From the NCBI GenBank assembly GCA_902492015.1, contig CABUJR010000008.1:45891-109890 (forward strand): DNA of 64,000 bases, given 5' to 3'. Source of the DNA: an uncultured Eubacteriales bacterium. GTDB lineage: Bacteria > Bacillota > Clostridia > TANB77 > CAG-508. Made by a program: the position numbers and the translations under genes. Each line of letters opens with the position of its first letter. The stretch's first letter is position 1. This document shows, in pieces, positions 43,641 through 55,035 of the stretch. The notes beneath the pieces are model-generated. The model worked only from the letters and a program-made list of their open reading frames with translations, ran no database searches and was not told the DNA's origin.

Positions 43641-44534
43641 ATGAGAGAAAGTTATAGAGATAAACAAAATAGAAAAGCAAGAATTGCAAGAGAAAAAAGT
43701 GAAAATTTTAATAATAGAAATAAAAAGAAAAAAAATTATAGAGAAAATTATAAAGAACAAAAAAATATAGAAGATAGAAATATGGAAAATAAAAATGGTG
43801 AAACAGAATATGAAGATATTGTTGCAGGAAGAAATGCAGTTCTAGAACTATTAAAATCTGATAAGGATATAAATAAACTTTTTATAGAAAAAGGTGAAAA
43901 ACATGGTTCTATAAATGAAATAATTGCAAAAGCAAAAGAAAATAAGATTGTTATTGTAGAAGTTGATAAAAATAAATTAGATCAGATGGCTGAGAATAAT
44001 CAAGGCGTTATAGCAATAGTTCCACCATTTAATTATTGTGAAGTAGAAGATATTATAAAAAGTGCGAAAGAAAAAAATGAAGATCCATTTGTATTAATTT
44101 TAGATGGTATAGAAGATCCTCACAATTTAGGTTCAATTATAAGAACAGCAGAAACAGCGGGAGTTCATGGAATAATAATTCCAAAAAGAAGAAGTGTAGC
44201 TGTAAATAGTACAGTTGTAAAAGTTTCAACAGGTGCTACAGCTTACGTAAAAATTGCTAGAGTAAATAATATAAATGATACTATAAGGAAATTAAAAAAT
44301 GAAGGTCTTTGGATAATTGGAACGGATGGAGATGCAAATACTGTATATTATAATCAAGATTTGAAAGGACCTATTGCAATAATAATAGGAAGTGAAGGAG
44401 CAGGAATGAATAGACTTGTTAAAGAAAACGCAGATATTTTAGTAAAAATTCCAATGAAAGGCAATATCACTTCATTAAATGCTTCAGTATCAGCTGGAAT
44501 TGTTATATATGAAGCTGTAAAACAAAGAGGATAG
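43641..44534 (+). CDS. rlmB: SpoU/TrmH-family rRNA 2'-O-methyltransferase (RlmB-like)
   Basis: The ATG after AAAGAGG gives 297 residues; an upstream in-frame ATG overlapping lepA is less likely. A basic, low-complexity N-terminus (about 60 residues) precedes a substrate-binding domain (DIVAGRNAVLELLKS) and the SPOUT knot. The knot shows LDGIEDPHNLGSIIRTAE, IIGSEGAGM and IPMKGNITSLNASVSAGI. This is the RlmB type, which methylates G2251-equivalent of 23S rRNA; the exact site is inferred from family. Confidence 0.9.
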   Translation: MRESYRDKQNRKARIAREKSENFNNRNKKKKNYRENYKEQKNIEDRNMENKNGETEYEDIVAGRNAVLELLKSDKDINKLFIEKGEKHGSINEIIAKAKENKIVIVEVDKNKLDQMAENNQGVIAIVPPFNYCEVEDIIKSAKEKNEDPFVLILDGIEDPHNLGSIIRTAETAGVHGIIIPKRRSVAVNSTVVKVSTGATAYVKIARVNNINDTIRKLKNEGLWIIGTDGDANTVYYNQDLKGPIAIIIGSEGAGMNRLVKENADILVKIPMKGNITSLNASVSAGIVIYEAVKQRG

Positions 44535-44617
44535 AGATTTCTAATTTAAGATATAAAATTTGTTTTTAAAATATTATATTTTATACTATATGAAGTAAAT
44601 TATATAATAATTATATA

Positions 44618-44664
44618 AAAAAAGAGAAGTTTTACTATGTTAAAATTAGTAAAACTTCTTTTTA
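44618..44664. terminator. Bidirectional terminator
   Basis: AGAAGTTTTACT (44625-44636) pairs with AGTAAAACTTCT (44648-44659), with A-runs before and T-runs after. It separates two convergent genes. Confidence 0.82.
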
Positions 44665-44683
44665 ATTAGAGAAAATAAAATTT

Positions 44684-45631
44684 TTAGATTGTATCATATA
44701 CAATTTTAAAACAATTAAATTTGTCTAAAGTATTATCATCCAAACAACTTAAATATATATATAATTCATCAACATTTCTACATGCTGTGATTATTGCTGG
44801 ATTTAGATTTGAATTAAAGAATACTTCATTAGCTAGTGATAAAGCTTTTATAAAAGATAATTTAGATTTTTTTCTTGCTAAATAAAAAGCTTCTTTAAAT
44901 CTAGATATAGCAGCATGTTTATAATACTTTAAAGGTAATGTATATTCTTTATCAACAATATCTTGGATAGAAGAATATTTCTCTGGATGATCTGAAAAAA
45001 ATATTTCTAATTCTACAGTAGAATATGGAAGTACTACATTTTTATTTTTTTCAGATACAAGTAAAACATTTTCATTAAGATTTAAATCTTTATTTAAATT
45101 ACTATTTTGAGGTAATTTATTAACATCGGGTTTATTTTCAGTTTCGTCTGATTTTTTTTCAGAAACAATATTTGAATTTAGAGTAACATCTGAAATATTT
45201 TTTATGTCCTCAGAACTGAAATCTGGGAATGTAACAGTCATATATTTTAATATAGATTCCATAAAAGTGTAGTAAAAAATATTATCTTCTGAAATTTTAT
45301 TAAAAAGTGATTTAAAATCTTTATTATATTTTTCAAAATATATAGGATCAAAAAAATCAAATTTCAATGAATCTAATAAATATTTTTTTAATGATTTGAT
45401 TTTATCTATATTATCTTTTATATTTTCAAAATTTTTTTTGATAGTTTCAAGACAAGATATTAAAGAAGTTGTATCATGTGTATCTGTTGCATTAGAAAGT
45501 CCCTCTGAAAGTTTTTCTAAATATAAAAGTAGAGTCTTTTTTAACTGTCTTTGTTGATTTAAAATATCATTCAAAGTATCTAGTTCATCATTTATAATAT
45601 TTTCATCTAATATAAATTTAGACCCAATCAT
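44684..45631 (-). CDS. Uncharacterised coiled-coil protein
   Basis: I do not recognise this 315-residue protein. The start is the ATG after AAAGGAG. The N-terminal 110 residues are helical and heptad-like (LNDILNQQRQLKKTLLLYLE). A middle polar linker rich in Asn, Lys and Ser (about 160-205) looks disordered. The C-terminal part is a helical domain with KYYKHAAISRFKEAFYLARK and KALSLANEVFFNS. It has no signal peptide or membrane segment and is transcribed alone against its neighbours. Confidence 0.6.
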   Translation of the reverse strand: MIGSKFILDENIINDELDTLNDILNQQRQLKKTLLLYLEKLSEGLSNATDTHDTTSLISCLETIKKNFENIKDNIDKIKSLKKYLLDSLKFDFFDPIYFEKYNKDFKSLFNKISEDNIFYYTFMESILKYMTVTFPDFSSEDIKNISDVTLNSNIVSEKKSDETENKPDVNKLPQNSNLNKDLNLNENVLLVSEKNKNVVLPYSTVELEIFFSDHPEKYSSIQDIVDKEYTLPLKYYKHAAISRFKEAFYLARKKSKLSFIKALSLANEVFFNSNLNPAIITACRNVDELYIYLSCLDDNTLDKFNCFKIVYDTI

Positions 45632-45805
45632 AGTAATCTCCTTTACCAAAACTTGTCAAAAAAATACCTTTTTAAACAAATAAATTATAACAAATAAAAA
45701 ATTTTAAGTCAATAATTTCAAATTTAAGAAAAATATAAAAAATATTGTAAAAAAATGAATTTTACAGCTATTTTTTTAAAAAAATAAATTTTATGAAAAT
45801 TACAC

Positions 45806-45834
45806 TTGCAAAATAAAAAATAAGATGTTAAAAT
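45806..45834 (+). promoter_or_regulatory. Promoter of the UPF0371-pyrG unit
   Basis: TTGCAA (45806-45811) and TAAAAT (45829-45834) are separated by 17 bases. Confidence 0.55.
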
Positions 45835-45859
45835 ATTTATGTCTAAAGAAAATAAATCG

Positions 45860-45906
45860 AAACAGATTTAAAAAAAAAACCCTTTTTTTAAATCTGTTTT
45901 TTTTAT
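45860..45906 (+). terminator. Attenuator-like terminator inside the UPF0371 leader
   Basis: AAACAGATTTAAAAAAA pairs with its complement ending at 45904, around an ACCC loop, and a T-run follows. It lies between the predicted promoter and the start codon at 45935, so it could attenuate the gene. No leader peptide or known ligand fold is visible in the 20 bases before it. The rest of the 303-base gap is AT-rich without features. Confidence 0.55.
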
Positions 45907-45934
45907 TTTAGCAAATTAAATGGGGAGATTATAA

Positions 45935-47407
45935 ATGGAGATAGCATTTGATAATGAAAAATATTTAAGAATTCAAAAAGAAAAAATTGAAGAAAGAATT
46001 AAAATGTTTGATAACAAATTATATCTAGAATTTGGTGGAAAAATTTTTGATGATTATAACGCAAGTAGAGTTCTTCCAGGATTTTCACCAGATGCAAAAA
46101 TAAAATTGTTACAAGAGTTTAAAGAAAATTTAGAAATAATATTTTGTATAAATTCTAATAATATTCAAGAAAATAAAATAAGAGCAGATTATGGAATAAG
46201 TTATGATGTTGAACTTTTAAGATTAATAGAAAATATTTCTAAATTAGGTATTGAAATAAACAGTGTAGTAATTACCATGTATACAGGTAAACAGGAAGTT
46301 GAAAAGCTAAAACAAACTTTAGAAAATAAAAATATAAAAGTTTATTTACATACTCCTACAAAGGGCTATCCAGATGATGTTGAAACAATTGCAAGTGAAG
46401 AAGGATATGGAAAAAACCCGTATATAGAAACAACAAAAAAATTAGTAGTTGTTACTGCTCCAGGACCTAATAGTGGAAAACTTGGTACTTGTTTATCACA
46501 ATTATATCATGAGCATAAAAGAGGAATAAAAGCAGGATATGCGAAATTTGAAACATTTCCAGTATGGGATTTACCACTTATGCATCCAGTAAATATTTCT
46601 TATGAAGCTGCAACAGCGGATTTAGGAGATATAAACATGATAGATTCTTTCCATTTAGAAGAATATAATGTAAAAGCAGTAAATTATAATAGAGATATTT
46701 CAGCATTTCCTATTTTAAAAAACATTTTAGAAAAAATTACTGGAACAAGTATATATAAATCTCCTACAGATATGGGAGTAAACATGATAAGTAAATGTAT
46801 TATAAATGATGAAGTTGCACAAAAAGCGGCTAAAATGGAAATAATAAGAAGATATTATTCAAGTCTTTGCGATTATAAAAAAGGAATAGGAACTAAAGAG
46901 GTTGTAGATACAATAAAAAAATTAATGAATAAAATAGGTATAACTATAGATAATAGAGAAATTGTAAAATATGCTTTAGAAAAATCTGAAAAAGAAAATA
47001 CAAATGCTCTGGCTTTAATGTTGGATAATGGAAAAGTAATAACAGGTAAAGAATCAAAGTTATTAAGTGCATCGAGTGCTTTGCTTTTAAATACAATAAA
47101 AGATATTTCTGGAATACCAGATGATGTTTATTTATTATCCCCAACTGTTTTAGAATCAATTCTAAAATTAAAACAAAAAACATCATATAAAAGAAATTAT
47201 TCTTTAAGTTTACCAGAGGTATTAATTGCACTTAGTATTTGTTCACAAACAAATCCGATTATATCAAAAACACTTGAAGCTATAGATAAATTAAGAAATC
47301 TAGAAGCACATAGTTCATATATTATATCAACATCAGAAATGCAAGTTTTAAAAAGTTTAGGAATAAATCTAACATGTGAACCAAAACTTTTAGGTTATGA
47401 AGAATAA
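45935..47407 (+). CDS. UPF0371/DUF1846 family protein
   Basis: The 490-residue protein starts at the ATG after ATGGGGAG. It matches the UPF0371 family along its length: FDNEKYLRIQKEKIEERI, YLEFGGKIFDDYNASRVLPG, VVTAPGPNSGKLGTCLSQLY and KFETFPVWDLPLMHPVN. The PGPNSGK stretch resembles a nucleotide-binding loop, but the biochemical role is not established. pyrG follows after 25 bases with the same orientation, so they probably share a transcript. Confidence 0.9.
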   Translation: MEIAFDNEKYLRIQKEKIEERIKMFDNKLYLEFGGKIFDDYNASRVLPGFSPDAKIKLLQEFKENLEIIFCINSNNIQENKIRADYGISYDVELLRLIENISKLGIEINSVVITMYTGKQEVEKLKQTLENKNIKVYLHTPTKGYPDDVETIASEEGYGKNPYIETTKKLVVVTAPGPNSGKLGTCLSQLYHEHKRGIKAGYAKFETFPVWDLPLMHPVNISYEAATADLGDINMIDSFHLEEYNVKAVNYNRDISAFPILKNILEKITGTSIYKSPTDMGVNMISKCIINDEVAQKAAKMEIIRRYYSSLCDYKKGIGTKEVVDTIKKLMNKIGITIDNREIVKYALEKSEKENTNALALMLDNGKVITGKESKLLSASSALLLNTIKDISGIPDDVYLLSPTVLESILKLKQKTSYKRNYSLSLPEVLIALSICSQTNPIISKTLEAIDKLRNLEAHSSYIISTSEMQVLKSLGINLTCEPKLLGYEE

Positions 47408-47432
47408 AAAATGAATTTAGAAAGGAGTTAAA

Positions 47433-49031
47433 ATGGGTACAAAATATATTTTTATAACAGGAGGAGTTGTATCAGGTCTTGGAAAAGGAATAACAGCATC
47501 CTCTTTAGGTAGATTATTAAAAAATAGAGGATATAAAGTAATAAATCAGAAATTTGATCCATACATAAATGTAGACCCAGGAACAATGAGCCCTTATGAA
47601 CATGGAGAAGTTTTTGTAACAGATGATGGGGCAGAAACAGATTTGGATTTAGGACATTATGAGAGATTTACAGATGTTAATTTAAATAAAAATTGCAGTG
47701 TAAGTTCTGGAAAAATATATCAAAATGTTATAAATAAAGAAAGAAGAGGAGATTATTTGGGTAAAACAGTTCAAGTAATACCTCATGTTACAAATGAAAT
47801 AAAAGAAAATATATACAGTTTTGAAGGACAAGCAGATATTGTTATAACAGAACTTGGAGGAACAATAGGAGATATAGAAAGTTTAGCTTTTGTTGAAGCA
47901 ATAAGACAAGTTGGATTAGAAAAAAATCCAGAAGATGTTGTATATGCACATGTAACTTTACTTCCATATATAACAGGTTCAAATGAATTAAAATCAAAAC
48001 CAACTCAACATTCTGTAAAAGAATTACAATCTTTTGGTATAAAACCAGATATTTTAGTATGTAGATCAGAAATAGATATACCAGCAGAAATTAGAGAAAA
48101 ATTAGCTCTTTTCTGTAATGTAAGACCAGAAAATGTTATTCCAAATCTTACTGCAGAGAACTTATATGCTGTACCAATTATGTTAGAAAAACAAGGCCTT
48201 GCAAAAGCTGTATGTAAAAAATTAAATTTAGATAAAATAGAACCTAAAAATGAAGAATGGGAAAAATTAATCGAAACTATTAGAAACCTAAAAGGTGAAG
48301 TTAATGTTGCTTTAGTAGGAAAATATATGCAACTTCAAGATTCATATCTATCAGTAGCAGAAAGCTTAAGACATGGAGGTTTTGCTAATGGTGTAAAAGT
48401 AAATGTTGGATTCATAGATTCAGAAAAAATTACTGAAGATACTGCAAAAGATGTCTTAAAAGATTATGATGGAATTTTAGTTCCAGGAGGTTTTGGTAAT
48501 AGAGGAATAGAAGGAAAAATTACAGCTATAAAATATGCTAGAGAAAATAATATACCATTTTTAGGTATTTGTTTAGGAATGCAAATGGCTGTTGTTGAAT
48601 TCGCAAGAAATGTACTTGGAATTGAAGATGCAAATTCAGCGGAATTTAGCAAAACAACAAAAAATCCAGTAATACATATAATGGAAGATCAAAAAAATAT
48701 TACTGAAAAAGGTGGAACAATGAGGCTTGGTTCATATCCTTGTACTATAAAAAAAGACACATTAGCATATAAAATTTATGAAAAAGAAAATATAAACGAA
48801 AGACACAGACATAGGTTTGAATATAATAATGATTATAAGGAAAGACTAGAAAAAGCAGGATTAATTGCATCAGGAACATCACCTGATGGTAGATTAGTGG
48901 AAATGGTTGAAAATATTAACCACCCATTTTTTATAGCTGGTCAATTTCATCCAGAGTTTAAATCAAGACCAGATAGACCAGCACCACTTTTTAAAGCTTT
49001 TATAGAAGCTATAAAGGAAAATAAAAAATAA
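47433..49031 (+). CDS. pyrG: CTP synthase
   Basis: The 532-residue enzyme has the synthetase domain ([33 protein letters not shown] and [11 protein letters not shown]) and a glutamine amidotransferase domain with the Cys nucleophile in LGICLGMQ and the His-Glu pair in [11 protein letters not shown]. It makes CTP from UTP, glutamine and ATP. GAAAGGAG precedes the ATG. Confidence 0.97.
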   Translation: MGTKYIFITGGVVSGLGKGITASSLGRLLKNRGYKVINQKFDPYINVDPGTMSPYEHGEVFVTDDGAETDLDLGHYERFTDVNLNKNCSVSSGKIYQNVINKERRGDYLGKTVQVIPHVTNEIKENIYSFEGQADIVITELGGTIGDIESLAFVEAIRQVGLEKNPEDVVYAHVTLLPYITGSNELKSKPTQHSVKELQSFGIKPDILVCRSEIDIPAEIREKLALFCNVRPENVIPNLTAENLYAVPIMLEKQGLAKAVCKKLNLDKIEPKNEEWEKLIETIRNLKGEVNVALVGKYMQLQDSYLSVAESLRHGGFANGVKVNVGFIDSEKITEDTAKDVLKDYDGILVPGGFGNRGIEGKITAIKYARENNIPFLGICLGMQMAVVEFARNVLGIEDANSAEFSKTTKNPVIHIMEDQKNITEKGGTMRLGSYPCTIKKDTLAYKIYEKENINERHRHRFEYNNDYKERLEKAGLIASGTSPDGRLVEMVENINHPFFIAGQFHPEFKSRPDRPAPLFKAFIEAIKENKK

Positions 49032-49088
49032 TTGATATATTTGATTATTAATATTTACCCCAAATAATATAAACTAAAGGAGCTTGAT

Positions 49089-49805
49089 ATGAAAAAACTT
49101 TTAAATTTTTCTAATGATAGTAAAAATTTAAAATTAATAAAATGTGAAAATTTAAGTAATGATTTGCTTTTTGTAAAATACGATGTTTCAGAAAATGATT
49201 TAGTAGAAGTAAATGATAATCAAAATATAATACTAGTAGAAAAAGGAAAAGTTATAGATTTAAAAGAAGAAAAAGGAATATATGAAATAAAAGAGATCCA
49301 AGAAGAAGCGAATGAGATTTTTGAAGGATTAGTTATTCAAAAAGCTGAAAATGAAAGTTTGTGTGTGATTTTTTTAAATAGATCAGAAATAATACACAAT
49401 AAGTATATTATAGATAATCCAATAAGATATGTTGATTGGAAAAATGGAATGAGTTCTGAAATCTATATAAAACTTGAAGGGTTTTATGATTTTAGAATAG
49501 AAGATATACTTAAATTTCTAAGCAAAGTTATAGGACTTAGAAATCACTTTTCTAAACAGGAACTTATCGAAAAAATAAGAAAATATATCATTAGTTCAAT
49601 AGAAAAAGGAATAAATGAAGTATCAGAAGAATATAAATTAAATATAGATACTCTAGTAGAAAAATCAAAAGAGCTAGAAGTAAAATTAAAACAAAATGAA
49701 TATGATGTAAAATTACTAGAATATGGTATAAAATTATTATATTTTGATGTTACAGATTTTGAAGTAAGCAAAAAAAAGTTTAAATTTTTTAAAAATAACT
49801 CTTGA
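49089..49805 (+). CDS. SPFH-domain-like protein (YdjI/virion-core-like)
   Basis: The 238-residue protein has no membrane segment. DNQNIILVEKGKVIDLKEEK near residue 44 resembles the start of cytosolic SPFH domains of the YdjI type (an exposed Q-x-A-I-F-x-x-x-G pattern). It then continues through a beta-rich middle and a long helical segment (about 150-215) with heptads. The assignment is tentative. It lies between pyrG and the heat-shock operon, whose -35 box overlaps its stop region. Confidence 0.5.
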   Translation: MKKLLNFSNDSKNLKLIKCENLSNDLLFVKYDVSENDLVEVNDNQNIILVEKGKVIDLKEEKGIYEIKEIQEEANEIFEGLVIQKAENESLCVIFLNRSEIIHNKYIIDNPIRYVDWKNGMSSEIYIKLEGFYDFRIEDILKFLSKVIGLRNHFSKQELIEKIRKYIISSIEKGINEVSEEYKLNIDTLVEKSKELEVKLKQNEYDVKLLEYGIKLLYFDVTDFEVSKKKFKFFKNNS

Positions 49806-49858
49806 CATTTTATATAATAGGGTATAAATTATTAGCAGTCGATAATAACGATTGCTAA
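49802..49858 (+). promoter_or_regulatory. groES-groEL promoter with a CIRCE operator
   Basis: TTGACA at 49802-49807 and TATAAA at 49823-49828 lie before TTAGCAGTC-N9-GATTGCTAA at 49832-49858. This matches the CIRCE consensus TTAGCACTC-N9-GAGTGCTAA except for one change per arm. HrcA should repress here and release on heat shock. Confidence 0.85.
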
Positions 49859-49892
49859 TTTTTAGTTATTATAATATAAAATTAATGTATAA

Positions 49893-50189
<297 letters not shown>

Positions 50190-50212
50190 TTTTAGTAGAG
50201 TAATTTAGATAG

Positions 50213-51868
<1,656 letters not shown>

Positions 51869-51879
51869 AATAAATTTAG

Positions 51880-51913
51880 AAAAAACGTGTGATATATTTA
51901 TCACACGTTTTTT
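51880..51913. terminator. Bidirectional terminator after groEL
   Basis: AAAACGTGTGATA pairs with TATCACACGTTTT, with A- and T-runs on both sides. It also serves the convergent Cys-rich microprotein gene. Confidence 0.88.
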
Positions 51914-51936
51914 GCTGCTGAAAGATTATTTAGTAA

Positions 51937-52062
51937 TTAGCAGCATCCTCTGTTTCCATTGTTACCACAACAACAGAAAATAATTATTAAAAGTATGATT
52001 ATCCAAAGACAGTCATTATCTCCTCCAAATAATCCACATCCACAACATCTGTTTTCTGACAT
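51937..52062 (-). CDS. 41-residue Cys-rich single-pass membrane microprotein
   Basis: On the minus strand an ATG preceded by AAGGAGG opens a 41-codon frame. The protein begins MSENRCCGCGLFGGDNDCLW, then has the hydrophobic segment IIILLIIIF, then CCCGNNGNRGCC. Nine Cys residues cluster on both sides of one membrane segment. It resembles small membrane proteins of sporulating Firmicutes such as the YjcZ group in layout, but I do not claim membership. It converges with groEL across a shared terminator. The upstream region to 52348 is AT-rich and otherwise empty. Confidence 0.72.
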   Translation of the reverse strand: MSENRCCGCGLFGGDNDCLWIIILLIIIFCCCGNNGNRGCC

Positions 52063-52348
52063 TTTTAAAATCCTCCTTTATAAATATATGTTTTTTCAAA
52101 TCTTTTGTATGTTATATACTATGAAGATTTATAAAATGTGTTACAAGACAAAATTTATAAATTTTAGAATTATTATATAATTAGAAAATAATAGGTATAT
52201 GATAATTAAAAATAATATAAATTTTTAGAGAAAATCTTTTGTAAAATTAAATATTAAAAAAGTATACAAAAAATAAATTTAATGATATAATTCAAAAAAA
52301 GTTTAGTTTATAAATAGGGTATATAGAGAGCTAGAAAGGAAGAAAAAG

Positions 52349-55033
52349 ATGGGAAACATAGTTCTTTTAGATGATTTAACTATAAATAAAATTGCTGCTG
52401 GAGAAGTTATAGAAAGACCAGCTTCAGTAGTAAAAGAAATGCTTGAAAATTCAATAGATGCAGGAGCAAAAAACATAACTGTTGAAATAAAAAATGGTGG
52501 TATTTCTTTAATAAAAATAACAGACGATGGTGTAGGAATTGCTGAAGATGATATGGAAATAGCATTTGAACGTCATGCAACAAGCAAAATTAGAAAAGCT
52601 GAAGATTTAGAAAGTATTAAGTCTATGGGATTCAGAGGAGAGGCTTTGGCAAGTATTGCTGCTATTTCAAAAATTGAAATGGTTTCTAAAAAGGAAGATG
52701 ATGATGTTGGACATAAAATTGTTGTAGAAGGAGGAAAAACTGTAGAGTTTACAGAAGAAGCAAGAAATGTTGGTACAACAATTACAGTTAGAAATTTGTT
52801 TTATAACACACCAGTAAGATATAAATTTTTAAAGAAAGATTACACAGAAGCAGGATATATTGAAGATGCAGTAACAAGGATAGCTTTAGTTAATAAAAAT
52901 GTTGCTATAAAACTTATAAGTAATGGAAAAACAATAATTCAAACAAATGGAAATGGAGATTTAAAAACTTTAATATACAGTATTTATGGTAAAGATATAG
53001 CAGCTGAAATTATTGAACTTGATTATGAATATGAAGGTATAAAAGTAAGTGGTGTTGTTGGAAAACCTGTTATTGCAAGAGCTAATAGAAGTAATCAATT
53101 ATTTTTCTTAAATGGTAGATATATAAAAGATAAAAACTTAAGTGCTGCAGCAGATCAAGCTTATAAAGGAATGATCCCTATAGGTAGGTATGGATTTATA
53201 ATTCTTAATTTAGAAATGGATCCAAAGCTTGTAGATGTAAATGTTCATCCTGCTAAATTAGAAGTTAGATTTGAAGAAGAAGGAAAAGTGTTTAAAGCAG
53301 TATATCATGCTATAAAATCAAGTTTAGCTAAATCTGAGCTTGTAGAGAATGTAGAAAAAGAAAATCCGAGCAAAGAGGAGGCTGAAAAAGAAAATACTAG
53401 TAAAGAAACAAATGTGGAAGAAAAGACAGATAATAAAGAAAATACAGTTAATGCAGTTAATGCAGTAAGTGAAGAGATTAAATTATCAGATTTTTCAACT
53501 CCAAATTTACATGAAAAAAAATCAGGAGGAATTGCTGGATTATTTCATAAAATCATGAAAGAACCAGAAGAAACAGTAGAAGAATTAAGTAATAATCATT
53601 TAGAAGAAATTTTTAAATATAGACAAGGCTTAAAAAATAATAAAATTGAAGATACAAGTAAATTTGAAAAAAATGAATTTGATAATTTTGAAGAAAATAA
53701 TTTGAAAATTAGTGAAAATGATGAGATAGCAAAAGAAGAAATTTTAAATAAAAAAATAGAGATGGCAAAAACTATTAATGATAATGAAATTTCTAAAAAG
53801 ATAAGTTTAGGAAATACATTTATTTCTAGCAATACAAAAGAATTAGATGTAAATAATGTTAATGAATTAATAAAAGATGCAACAACAAAAATGTTATCAA
53901 TAAAAATGGCAGAAAAACAACCAACACAAAAAATTGATACAGAAGAAGTTAGAAATGAAGAATTAGATAAAACTCAAAAAATAGATTTAAATTCAAATAA
54001 AATTGAACAAGATACAGTTGTGGCTGAAGAAAACTTGAATTCGTTACCACAAAATACTATTATTTTAAACAATAATGAAAAAAATGAAATATCTAAAGAA
54101 AATATTAATAATATACAAGAAAAAGATGTTTTAGGTAATATTAATAAAGAAAAAGTAGATAGTGAAAATGATGAGTTTTCTAAAATAGCTGGCAAATTAA
54201 TGGAAGCAAGATTGAATTTTGACAATACTCAAATGATAGATACAGGAAAAGTTAGAGAAGCTTTGAAAGAAGAAAACTTTGAGACTAATCCAGAATTTGA
54301 TAAAATGTATAAAAAGACTTTTGGTGTTGACCCATTTTCTGTAAGAAAAGAAAAAGAATTAGAAAAATTAGAACAAGAAAAAATAAATGCAGCAGGAGAT
54401 TTTTCTTATGCAGCAGAAAATATGAATGTTTTTGAAGAAAAAGATAATTATCCTGAAATTTCTTACAAGTTTATTGGAATTGTATTTAGTACATACATAA
54501 TAATAGAAATAAAAAATGAAATGTATATAATAGACCAACATGCTGCACATGAAAGAATTATGTATGAAAAAGTAAAAGCAAATTATTACAGTGAAGATGA
54601 AAAAGATGAGCAATTATTACTTTTACCAGATGTTATTTCATTAACACACAAAGAAATGGCGATAGCAAAAGAAAATGTAGAAATGTTTGCAAAAGCAGGT
54701 TTCACTTTTGAAGAATTTGGGGATAATACAATAAAACTTGTAACAGTTCCAGGAATGTGTGAAGACTTAAATACTAAACAATTATTTTTAGATATATTAG
54801 ATGAAATAGATACAGTTGCAGTTACTGCAAGGCAAGAAAAAGAAGATAAATTTATTGCAACAGTTGCTTGCAAAGCAGCAGTTAAGGCAAAAATGAAACT
54901 AGATGAAAAAGAAGTAAGAAGTTTAATTAATAAACTTTTAGAGCTACCAAATCCATTTACTTGTCCACATGGTAGACCAACAGCAATAAAAATGACAAAA
55001 TATGATTTAGAAAAGAAATTTAGTAGGAGATAA
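52349..55033 (+). CDS. mutL: DNA mismatch repair protein MutL with an expanded linker
   Basis: The 894-residue protein has the GHKL ATPase domain (KIAAGEVIERPASVVKEMLE, DDGVGI and GFRGEAL) in residues 1-330. The C-terminal dimerization and endonuclease domain (about 700-894) carries DQHAAHERIMYE (729-740), ACKAAVKAKMKL and CPHGRPT. The linker (about 335-700) is far longer than usual and rich in Glu, Lys and Asn. It contains three related segments beginning TQKIDT, TQKIDL and TQMIDT. The endonuclease motifs show a nicking MutL. mutS is not in the window; miaA follows two bases after the stop. Confidence 0.96.
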   Translation: MGNIVLLDDLTINKIAAGEVIERPASVVKEMLENSIDAGAKNITVEIKNGGISLIKITDDGVGIAEDDMEIAFERHATSKIRKAEDLESIKSMGFRGEALASIAAISKIEMVSKKEDDDVGHKIVVEGGKTVEFTEEARNVGTTITVRNLFYNTPVRYKFLKKDYTEAGYIEDAVTRIALVNKNVAIKLISNGKTIIQTNGNGDLKTLIYSIYGKDIAAEIIELDYEYEGIKVSGVVGKPVIARANRSNQLFFLNGRYIKDKNLSAAADQAYKGMIPIGRYGFIILNLEMDPKLVDVNVHPAKLEVRFEEEGKVFKAVYHAIKSSLAKSELVENVEKENPSKEEAEKENTSKETNVEEKTDNKENTVNAVNAVSEEIKLSDFSTPNLHEKKSGGIAGLFHKIMKEPEETVEELSNNHLEEIFKYRQGLKNNKIEDTSKFEKNEFDNFEENNLKISENDEIAKEEILNKKIEMAKTINDNEISKKISLGNTFISSNTKELDVNNVNELIKDATTKMLSIKMAEKQPTQKIDTEEVRNEELDKTQKIDLNSNKIEQDTVVAEENLNSLPQNTIILNNNEKNEISKENINNIQEKDVLGNINKEKVDSENDEFSKIAGKLMEARLNFDNTQMIDTGKVREALKEENFETNPEFDKMYKKTFGVDPFSVRKEKELEKLEQEKINAAGDFSYAAENMNVFEEKDNYPEISYKFIGIVFSTYIIIEIKNEMYIIDQHAAHERIMYEKVKANYYSEDEKDEQLLLLPDVISLTHKEMAIAKENVEMFAKAGFTFEEFGDNTIKLVTVPGMCEDLNTKQLFLDILDEIDTVAVTARQEKEDKFIATVACKAAVKAKMKLDEKEVRSLINKLLELPNPFTCPHGRPTAIKMTKYDLEKKFSRR

Positions 55034-55035
55034 AC

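Noticed and set aside
51959..52180. A 73-residue plus-strand frame after groEL
   Set aside because: It is the antisense of the Cys-rich microprotein gene, has no binding site, and lies after the terminator.
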